Assembly (NCBI GenBank): GCA_005885165.1
Contig: VAXR01000004.1
Coordinates: 1 to 13,710, forward strand
Reading direction: 5' to 3'
DNA length: 13,710 bases
DNA from: Actinomycetota bacterium
GTDB taxonomy: Bacteria; Actinomycetota; Thermoleophilia; Solirubrobacterales; Thermoleophilaceae
Shown here: positions 6,591 to 11,870 of the stretch, in pieces
How the letters are laid out: every line of letters starts with the position of its first letter
Numbering within the stretch: position 1 is the stretch's first letter
Made by a program: the position numbers and the translations under genes
The notes under the pieces: generated by a model
Databases searched by the model: none
Seen by the model: the letters and a program-made list of their open reading frames with translations, nothing else
Told to the model about the DNA's origin: nothing

Positions 6591-7589
6591 TCAGAGGTAT
6601 CCGCTGCGGCGGAACCAGAGGTACAGCGCGACGCAGGACAGCCCCAGGCTGCCGACGCCGTAGACCGCGAAGACCCAGAACGAGCTGATGTGTCCGACCA
6701 GCCAGCCGAAGTTCATCCCGAAGAAGCCGACGATGAACGACAGCGGCAGGAAGATCGTCGCGATCAGCGTCAGCTGCTTTGTCGTTTCGTTCTGGCGCAC
6801 GCTGATGTCGTTCTGGCGCTTGCCCAGCACCGCCAGGTTCGCCTCCAGGATGCTCGTCAGCAGCTCGCGGTGTGAGCTGATCTCGTCGTGGACCAGCTTG
6901 ACGTGGTCGTTGACGTCGCGGAAGTAGTTCTGCATCTCCGCGGTCACCCGCCGGTTGGCGCCGCGCTCGATCGCCGCCAGCGGCGCCAGCAGCGGGTGCA
7001 CGGCTCGGTAGAACTCGATCGCCTCGCGCTTGAGGAAGTAGATGCGCTCCGTCTGGTCGGCCTCACCCTCGAACACGCGCACTTCGGCGTCCTCGATGTC
7101 CGCCGTCAGTCCGTCGACCACCGGTTCGTAGTCGTCGACCACCTTGTCCAGCACGGCCCATATGACTGCGATCGGCCCCGTTTCGAGCAGCTCGGAGCGA
7201 GCCTCGAGGCGCTTGCGGGCCGGCCCCAGGCCGCTCGCCTCGCCATGACGCACCGTGATCGCGTAGCCCGGGCCGGCGAAGATGTGGATCTCGCCGAAGT
7301 CGACCTGCTCGCGCTCGTCGTCGTAGCGTGCCGTGCGCAGGACGACGAAGAAGTGGTTCTCGTACTCCTCGAGCTTGGCGCGCTGGTGCGGACCGGCGGC
7401 ATCCTCGATCGCGAGCTCGTGCACCGGGAAGTGCGTCGCGATCTCGCGCATCTCTTCGTCGGTGGGCTCGTGGATTCCAAGCCAGACGAAGCCATCGCGG
7501 CGCGCGGCGTAGGTCGCCGCCTCGGCGATCGACATCGGTCGTTCGTGCTGGCGGGCGCCGGCCCTGTAGTGCGCGCAGTCGATGATCAT
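6591..7589 (-). CDS. corA: CorA-family divalent metal ion transporter
   Basis: 332-aa membrane protein of the CorA magnesium/cobalt channel family, which works as a homopentamer in the cytoplasmic membrane. Residues 1-270 are the cytosolic funnel domain, including a long charged helix leading to the pore. TM1 is about 271-291 and ends in the hallmark GMN at 291-293 (VGFFGMNFGW). TM2 is about 303-325, followed by a basic tail (WFRRSGYL). The frame stays open upstream to 8030, but that extension is Arg/Ser/Pro-rich and unlike the family. MIIDCAHYRAG with FVWLGIHEP near residue 35 is the normal CorA N-terminus, so the ATG at 7589 is chosen. The ribosome binding site is poor (AAGAAG). The transported ion, Mg2+ or another, cannot be told from sequence. 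Confidence 0.92.
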   Translation of the reverse strand: MIIDCAHYRAGARQHERPMSIAEAATYAARRDGFVWLGIHEPTDEEMREIATHFPVHELAIEDAAGPHQRAKLEEYENHFFVVLRTARYDDEREQVDFGEIHIFAGPGYAITVRHGEASGLGPARKRLEARSELLETGPIAVIWAVLDKVVDDYEPVVDGLTADIEDAEVRVFEGEADQTERIYFLKREAIEFYRAVHPLLAPLAAIERGANRRVTAEMQNYFRDVNDHVKLVHDEISSHRELLTSILEANLAVLGKRQNDISVRQNETTKQLTLIATIFLPLSFIVGFFGMNFGWLVGHISSFWVFAVYGVGSLGLSCVALYLWFRRSGYL

Positions 7590-7911
7590 CGCGCCGCTTC
7601 TTGAGGCTTTCGGCTCGGCGAGCGGCGTTCCTGCCGCGGCGGTTGGAGCGGGAACCGACCCCGGGAGCGGGCCTGGATACGCTCCACCGATCTGGCTGGT
7701 TTCAGCCCCGACCGCTGTTTCGTTTGCCGGCGCGGTCGTCGGTGCGGTTCTCGTGCGGGCGCTGACCGACCTGTCGTCGCCGCTGGCGATTGTCATCGGG
7801 GGCATCGCCGGCTGGATCCTCTTCTCGATAGTTCTCGGTGGGGCAGCCGAGCGCCTCGACCGGAGCCTCCACCGGATGGGAGGGCCGCGGTTCCGCCGCC
7901 GGCGCCGCTGA
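7582..7911 (+). CDS. Possible small membrane protein with two helices, function unknown
   Basis: Not recognised. The frame encodes 109 aa: a Gly/Ala/Pro-rich first 42 residues, then two hydrophobic stretches (about 45-62, with GAVVGAVLV, and 67-87, with GGIAGWILFSIVLGG), and a basic end (RFRRRRR). The two helices joined by a short polar turn and the positive tail look like a genuine small membrane protein, and without it 7590-7941 would be an unexplained 352-base gap. Against it: the ATG lies inside the CorA start on the other strand, there is no ribosome binding site, an in-frame TAG at 7567 blocks a longer version, and third-position GC is looser than in neighbours. If real, it may start elsewhere. 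It ends 30 bases before the BKACE gene and could be cotranscribed with it. Confidence 0.4.
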   Translation: MIIAPLLEAFGSASGVPAAAVGAGTDPGSGPGYAPPIWLVSAPTAVSFAGAVVGAVLVRALTDLSSPLAIVIGGIAGWILFSIVLGGAAERLDRSLHRMGGPRFRRRRR

Positions 7912-7941
7912 AAAGACGCCGTTGAGTAGCTCCACCCACGT

Positions 7942-8685
7942 ATGACGCCGCTTCTAGAAGCCTGCCTGAACGGTGAGAGAACGCCGGATGAGCACCCGGC
8001 GATCCCGCGCACGCCCGAAGAGCTGGCCACGGACAGCCGCGCGGCCGTCGACGCGGGCGCCGCTGTGCTGCACCTGCACCCCTACGACGAGGCCGGCAGG
8101 CAGTCGCTTGCACCGGATCCGTGCGCGGCCGCACTCGAGGCGGTGCGAGCGGCGTGCCCCGGAACGCCGATCTCGCTCAGCACCTCGGCTGCTATCGAGC
8201 CGGTTCCCGACGTCAGGCTCAAGCTCGTCGCGGCCTGGGAGGTGCTGCCCGATCTCGTCACCGCCAATCAGGGCGAGCCCGGCATCGTCGAGCTCTGCGA
8301 GCATCTGCTCGCGCGCGAGGTGGGCATCGAGGCGGGCCTGCTGTCCGCCGACGACGCGCGGCTCTTCGTGGCCGCGGGGATCGCGGACCGCTGCACGCGC
8401 GTCCTCGTCGAGCCGCTCGACGCCGAGCCCGAGACGGCGGTCGCGCACGCCGCGGAGATGGAATCGATCGTGACCGAGGCGGGGATCGAGCTCGAGCAAG
8501 TCCATCATGGCGACGGCATCGCCACCTGGGCCGTCATGCGTCGAGGACTGGCCCGAGCGCACGGCACGCGCGCGGGGCTGGAGGACGCCACGGTTTTGCC
8601 GGACGGCAGCCAGCCCGCGGGCAACGCGGAGCTCGTCCGCACCGCGGCGGAGCTGATCGCGCAGTTCGCTCAGGACAGCCCCTGA
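7942..8685 (+). CDS. BKACE family protein (DUF849, beta-keto acid cleavage enzyme), short form
   Basis: TIM-barrel, zinc-dependent enzyme family that condenses a beta-keto acid with acetyl-CoA and cleaves it to acetoacetate plus a new CoA ester; the founder is 3-keto-5-aminohexanoate cleavage enzyme (Kce) of lysine fermentation. The sequence begins LEACLNGERT and has the zinc pair His44 and His46 in VLHLHP. Near the end Arg210, Glu214 and Asp215 (RAGLED) have the same spacing as Kce Arg226, Glu230 and Asp231. Glu12 to His44 is 32 residues, as Kce Glu14 to His46. All recalled catalytic and zinc positions are therefore present. At 247 aa it is shorter than the usual 270-310, so a loop or terminal part is reduced. 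No clear ribosome binding site precedes the ATG. The natural keto acid is unknown. It ends 16 bases inside the opposing SDR gene. Confidence 0.85.
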   Translation: MTPLLEACLNGERTPDEHPAIPRTPEELATDSRAAVDAGAAVLHLHPYDEAGRQSLAPDPCAAALEAVRAACPGTPISLSTSAAIEPVPDVRLKLVAAWEVLPDLVTANQGEPGIVELCEHLLAREVGIEAGLLSADDARLFVAAGIADRCTRVLVEPLDAEPETAVAHAAEMESIVTEAGIELEQVHHGDGIATWAVMRRGLARAHGTRAGLEDATVLPDGSQPAGNAELVRTAAELIAQFAQDSP

Positions 8686-9611
8686 CGGAAGCCGTCCCGC
8701 CAGCTCGGGTAGCGAGGCTGCCAGCCGAGCTCGCGCTTCGCCTTCGCGTTCGAGGACCCGCGGGCCTTCGTCATCATCGAGACGACGGCCTCGCCGGCAG
8801 CCAGCCGGCCCAGCCACACCGGAACGCGGTGCGGCGGCTTCGCGCCGAGCACCTCCGCGATGTACGGCAGCCACTCAGAGACGGGCGCCGGCTCGTCGTC
8901 GACGACGTTGTAGACGCCGGGTGCGCCGCGGTCGAGCGCGGCAACGGTCGCCGCCGCGGCGTCCTCGATGTGGGTGAACGACCAGATCCCCGCGCCGTCG
9001 CCGATGATGGGGAAGCGACGCTTGCGGAAGAGGGCGACGTACTCACCGCCCTCGCCAAGCGACGTCCCCCACCCGTAAAACGAGCCGTAGCGGAGCGCGA
9101 CGCCGTCGAGCTCCTCGGTGGTGGTCAGCGTCTCCTCGACGTAGCGGATCGCGGCGAGGCTCTCCGTCATCGACGCGGGCGGCCGCGGGTCGAGCGGGTC
9201 GTCCTCGGTCTTGACCGGTCCGCCTTCGCGAATGTTCGGCCAGCCCGTGTAGCTCTGCGCGATCAGACGCCGAGCCTTCACGGCGCGAGCCGCTCGGAGC
9301 AGGTTGTCGAGTCCTTCCGTCCTTAGCCTGTTCGTGAGGGCGAACGCCTTGTCGAACTTTCGGAAGTTGGCGAGTCCTTGCAACGCGGTCAGCTGGTGGA
9401 TGACGACCTCAGGCTCCGCCTTGCTTACAGCTGCGAGCACGCCTGCCTCATCGAGACCGTCGACGACGACTGGCTCCGCTCCCAAGTCCGCCACCTCGCG
9501 CGCCTTCTCCCGCGAGCGCGTGGTCCCGACGACCTCGTGGCCGGCCTCGACCAGCATCGGCACGAGCCGCCTGCCGACCGCCCCCGTCGCCCCCGCAGCG
9601 AAGACCCTCAT
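8670..9611 (-). CDS. NAD(P)-dependent epimerase/dehydratase-like protein (atypical extended SDR)
   Basis: 313 aa with an N-terminal Rossmann fold: GATGAVG at 7-13 is the nucleotide-binding loop, followed by a basic patch (TTRSREKAR, about 30-38) that would suit NADP binding. Later features fit extended SDRs: SYTGWP at 120-125 where the catalytic Ser lies, RYGSFYGWGT at 174-183, the SFTHIEDAA block at 211-219, and the YNVVDDEP block at 234-241. The usual YxxxK motif is absent; the corresponding segment reads MTESLAAIRYVEE (148-160), so classical dehydrogenase chemistry is doubtful. The ATG at 9609-9611 has GGGAGAGGG about eight bases upstream. It lies convergent to the BKACE gene with a 16-base overlap and divergent to the membrane protein gene. 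Substrate unknown. Confidence 0.85.
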   Translation of the reverse strand: MRVFAAGATGAVGRRLVPMLVEAGHEVVGTTRSREKAREVADLGAEPVVVDGLDEAGVLAAVSKAEPEVVIHQLTALQGLANFRKFDKAFALTNRLRTEGLDNLLRAARAVKARRLIAQSYTGWPNIREGGPVKTEDDPLDPRPPASMTESLAAIRYVEETLTTTEELDGVALRYGSFYGWGTSLGEGGEYVALFRKRRFPIIGDGAGIWSFTHIEDAAAATVAALDRGAPGVYNVVDDEPAPVSEWLPYIAEVLGAKPPHRVPVWLGRLAAGEAVVSMMTKARGSSNAKAKRELGWQPRYPSWRDGFRQGLS

Positions 9612-9627
9612 GTCTGCGACCCTCTCC

Positions 9628-9645
9628 CACTCGTTCGAATCGGTG
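9628..9645. promoter_or_regulatory. Operator-like dyad between the SDR and membrane-protein genes
   Basis: CAC-N3-TTCGAA-N3-GTG forms an 18-base interrupted palindrome (12 of 18 positions symmetric), with TCG on both sides of the centre. It lies 17 bases upstream of the SDR start in the 71-base divergent gap. Size and place suit a dimeric repressor, but no known consensus was recognised. Confidence 0.25.
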
Positions 9646-9682
9646 AGGCATCATTGTCCACTACGCCGACGCGACCGAGGGG

Positions 9683-10354
9683 GTGCGCATCGAGTCCCGC
9701 ACGAGTACCGGTGAGGCCAAAACCGACCCGCGCGCCGCAGCGGTCACGTTCGTGACGACCGAGCACTTCGTGCTCCAGGGTGCGCGCGCAGCGACGATCG
9801 CCGAGTCGACGGGTCGCGCGACCATGTTCCTCGCCTCCGTCTCCGGCGGCCTGGTGGCACTTGGCCTGGTGGCGACCGCGAGCCGCGTGGGGACGGCCTT
9901 TTACGCCTTCGGCCTGGTGCTCCTTCCGACGCTCGCCTTCGTCGGGCTCGTCACCTTCGAGCGAGCGCTGCAGTCCGGGGTCGAGGACCAGGGATACGCG
10001 CGACGGATGGCTCTCCTGCGGGCGTTCTACTTCGACAAGGCTCCTGAGCTGGCCCCGTACCTCTTGAGCGTCCCGCCTACGGACCGGCTTCGCGTGCTGG
10101 GGATCCTTGGCGGACGGTGGCAGGGATTTCGCACCGTCGCGGGCATGGTCGGAGTGATCACGGCGGTCCTGGCGGGCTCGACGGCGAGCCTGGTCGCGAT
10201 CCTCGCCTCCGACCACTCGCTTGCAGCTGGGCTCATCGCCGGCGGCGTCGTCGCCCTTGCCGCTCTGGTCGCACTGATGCGGTTCCAACGGGCCGCCTGG
10301 TTGCGCGCAGCGGACGAGCCGCTCATCGCGGGCGAGGAGGACGCCTCCGAGTAG
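9683..10354 (+). CDS. Conserved-looking four-helix integral membrane protein, function unknown
   Basis: 223 aa, product not identified. After a polar N-terminus, the segment EHFVLQGARAATIAESTGRA (27-46) leads into two hydrophobic helices (about 46-66 and 70-93). A cytosolic-looking charged region follows (94-150), then two more helices (about 153-175 and 179-199) and an acidic tail. The two-plus-two layout and the segment before TM1 resemble a family of uncharacterised actinobacterial membrane proteins I recall without a named role. The GTG at 9683 is the first standard start after an in-frame TGA at 9644-9646, but GAGGGG abuts it with no spacing. An ATT at 9653, with GTGAGG upstream, is an unusual alternative. 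It ends 10 bases before the opposing hydrolase gene. Confidence 0.75.
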   Translation: MRIESRTSTGEAKTDPRAAAVTFVTTEHFVLQGARAATIAESTGRATMFLASVSGGLVALGLVATASRVGTAFYAFGLVLLPTLAFVGLVTFERALQSGVEDQGYARRMALLRAFYFDKAPELAPYLLSVPPTDRLRVLGILGGRWQGFRTVAGMVGVITAVLAGSTASLVAILASDHSLAAGLIAGGVVALAALVALMRFQRAAWLRAADEPLIAGEEDASE

Positions 10355-10364
10355 GTCGCGGACG

Positions 10365-11204
10365 TCAGGCCGTGACCGGCTCCTCGCGCTCCGCCGGGGC
10401 GCCGGTGTGGCGAGTGGCCCACTCGAGCGCGTAGTCGGCGACCTCCTCCCAGCCGGGCGCTCCGGCGGTGAAGTGCGGCCGACCAGGGAACTCCTTGTAA
10501 TCGACGACGGCCTTGGACCTCCCGAAACGCTTTGCTGCCTCCTTGCTTACGGACGCCGGGACCGTGTGGTCCTCGCCGTTTCCGATGATGAGGAGAGGCG
10601 GCCTGTCGTCCTTGTGGAAATCGACCTTGCTCGGCGCGCGCGGAGCAAAGTTGGCGAACGCCGCCTGGAAGATGACGCGGCCCGGACCCGGCACCTCATA
10701 GCGCTCGTACGCTGCCTGAGCCTGCTCGTCGTTCATGGTGTTCGTGAACCCGTAGTGGAACTGCTTGGGCGTCAACTCGACGGTCCGCTTGCGGTTCGTG
10801 GGGTTGCCGAGCACCGGGAACGCCGAGCGCAGCTGTGCCGGCGGCAGACGCAGCACGCCCTTGACTGGCGCGGGCGAGAGCGCCACGCCGCAGGCGCCCA
10901 GGCCGCGGTCGAGCAGAAGCTCGGTGATCAAGCCGCCGAAGGAGTGGCCCATGATGATCGGAGGCTGGTCCAGGTCGCGAACGATGTCGCCGTAATGATC
11001 GGCGATCTCGGCTACGCCGAGGCCGTTCATGGCCGACGGGTCGCGCCGGACCTCCTCGACGTCCTGCTGCATCCGCGGCCAGGCGGGTGCGAGCACCCGG
11101 TAGCCGCGACTCTCGAAGCGCTCCTTCCAGCCCTCCCAACTTCGTGGTGACAGCCAGAGGCCGTGGATGAGGACGATGGGCGGGGCTGACTCGGCCGAAG
11201 TCAT
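10365..11204 (-). CDS. Alpha/beta hydrolase
   Basis: 279 aa, single alpha/beta-hydrolase domain without a signal peptide, so probably cytosolic. The oxyanion-hole strand LIHGLW is at 12-17, the nucleophile elbow GHSFGG puts Ser88 at the active site, Asp212 lies in GNGEDHTVP, and His244 in GRPHFTAG completes the triad. All catalytic positions are intact. The frame stays open upstream to 11324, but the extra 40 residues precede the fold. The ATG at 11204 has GAGGGG about seven bases upstream, and the protein then begins a few residues before the first strand. Esterase, lipase or other activity cannot be told apart from sequence. It faces away from the PKD protein gene across a 176-base gap and is convergent with the membrane-protein gene. 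Confidence 0.88.
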   Translation of the reverse strand: MTSAESAPPIVLIHGLWLSPRSWEGWKERFESRGYRVLAPAWPRMQQDVEEVRRDPSAMNGLGVAEIADHYGDIVRDLDQPPIIMGHSFGGLITELLLDRGLGACGVALSPAPVKGVLRLPPAQLRSAFPVLGNPTNRKRTVELTPKQFHYGFTNTMNDEQAQAAYERYEVPGPGRVIFQAAFANFAPRAPSKVDFHKDDRPPLLIIGNGEDHTVPASVSKEAAKRFGRSKAVVDYKEFPGRPHFTAGAPGWEEVADYALEWATRHTGAPAEREEPVTA

Positions 11205-11231
11205 GGCTTTCCCCTCTCTCTCGTGGGCCGA

Positions 11232-11253
11232 TTGCGAGTCACTTGCGACCCTA
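11232..11253 (-). promoter_or_regulatory. Possible promoter -10 element and direct repeat upstream of the hydrolase gene
   Basis: On the - strand, TAGGGT (11253-11248) fits the TANNNT -10 pattern common in actinobacteria; the hexamer 17 bases upstream (CGGTCA) is only three of six to TTGACA. Just downstream TCGCAA occurs twice, at 11248-11243 and 11237-11232, exactly 11 bases apart (one helical turn), as for a tandem protein-binding site near the transcription start. Confidence 0.25.
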
Positions 11254-11298
11254 CCAGGGGCGATCGGGCGTGACCGCTTCGTCCATGCGCCATTAGTG

Positions 11299-11310
11299 GC
11301 GCCGCGGCGC
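11299..11310. repeat. GC-rich inverted repeat in the hydrolase/PKD divergent gap
   Basis: GCGCCGCGGCGC is a perfect 12-base palindrome. It is flanked by GTG on the left and, after one extra T, CAC on the right, which could extend the stem. It lies midway between two divergent genes and just before the candidate -35 of the PKD gene. It could be an operator; in GC-rich DNA chance is also plausible. Confidence 0.25.
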
Positions 11311-11317
11311 TCACCGT

Positions 11318-11347
11318 TTGGCACACTCCCGCTCGACGGGCAACAGT
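11318..11347 (+). promoter_or_regulatory. Candidate promoter of the PKD protein gene
   Basis: TTGGCA (11318-11323, five of six to TTGACA) is followed after 18 bases by AACAGT (11342-11347, three of six to TATAAT, keeping the A at position 2 and T at position 6). Transcription would begin near 11354, leaving a short leader that holds the ribosome binding site at 11368. Eye match only. Confidence 0.3.
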
Positions 11348-11367
11348 TCTGTCGAACCGGCTCACTC

Positions 11368-11372
11368 GGAGG
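11368..11372 (+). promoter_or_regulatory. Ribosome binding site that fixes the GTG start of the PKD gene
   Basis: GGAGG lies eight bases before GTG 11381-11383. It decides the start: with the GTG, the protein begins right before a standard signal peptide, whereas the in-frame ATG-less upstream start at 11318 would put 21 polar residues before it. Confidence 0.7.
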
Positions 11373-11380
11373 GGGTACAC

Positions 11381-11809
11381 GTGCTGAGAGGGAGAATCCT
11401 CAACCATTCAAGATCGCGGCTCTGCGCAGGCGTCGCAGCCGGCGTCGCCTTGGCGGCGCTCGCGCTCGGGCCTGCGGCCACCGCCCTGGCAGACGGTCCT
11501 GCGCTGCCTGTGGCGGGACTGAACTGGCCGTACGGAGCGGACTTCAGCGCGAAGTACAACCCGTCGCGCGCGGGCCAGAGCATCACGTTTGACGGGTCGA
11601 GCGCGCACACGAGCTGCTACGCGTTCTTCTCGAGCTGCGCCGCCGACACCTGGAACTGGGACTTCGGCGACGGCAGCACGGGGAGCGGCCCCGTCGTTGA
11701 CCACGCGTACGCCGCACCCGGCACGTACACAGTGACGCTCGCGGCCTGCTACTGCCACTACACCGACACGACGATCACGCACACTCACACGGTCACGATC
11801 CTTCCCTGA
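11381..11809 (+). CDS. Small secreted protein with a single PKD domain
   Basis: 142 aa from the GTG at 11381. Residues 1-37 are a Sec signal peptide: basic start (LRGRILNHSRSR), hydrophobic core (AGVAAGVALAALALG) and a likely signal peptidase I site ALA|DG after Ala37. The mature part of about 105 residues is almost wholly one PKD-like Ig-fold domain, with the hallmark WDFGDG at 93-98 followed by HAYAAPGTYTVTL at 109-120 and a final TVTI strand. PKD domains usually occur as repeats or accessory domains of large surface proteins or enzymes; a lone copy is uncommon. Four mature cysteines (79, 86, 123, 125) could form two disulphides. No anchor, sortase signal or second domain follows, so it is probably released. 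Its partner or ligand is unknown. Confidence 0.8.
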   Translation: MLRGRILNHSRSRLCAGVAAGVALAALALGPAATALADGPALPVAGLNWPYGADFSAKYNPSRAGQSITFDGSSAHTSCYAFFSSCAADTWNWDFGDGSTGSGPVVDHAYAAPGTYTVTLAACYCHYTDTTITHTHTVTILP

Positions 11810-11834
11810 GGGCCGGGGAGCGGCGGCTCGCCGG

Positions 11835-11870
11835 GAGGCTGAGGCGGATATCCGCGCGCGGCTGAGCCTC
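11835..11870. terminator. Bidirectional hairpin between the PKD and ABC exporter genes
   Basis: GAGGCT (11835-11840) pairs with AGCCTC (11865-11870) and encloses the perfect palindrome GCGGATATCCGC (11844-11855). It lies between two convergent stop codons, 26 bases after the PKD stop and abutting the exporter stop. Either strand could fold and terminate; no T run is present. Confidence 0.5.

Noticed and set aside
7590..8030. Open frame extending the CorA gene 147 codons upstream on the - strand
   Set aside because: The extension is Arg/Ser/Pro-rich with no CorA similarity, and it runs antisense to the small membrane ORF and the BKACE start. The family N-terminus matches the ATG at 7589.
10336..10348. 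Hairpin GGAGG-ACG-CCTCC at the end of the membrane protein gene
   Set aside because: Only a five-base stem inside coding sequence, without a T run; too weak to call a terminator.
11205..11324. 40-residue extension of the alpha/beta hydrolase
   Set aside because: No ribosome binding site, residues unlike the fold, and it would cover the divergent promoter region; ATG 11204 has a good Shine-Dalgarno.
11318..11333. Possible sigma-54 promoter (TTGGCAC with a later GC)
   Set aside because: The GG-to-GC distance is one base too short and the -12 element lacks TTGC.
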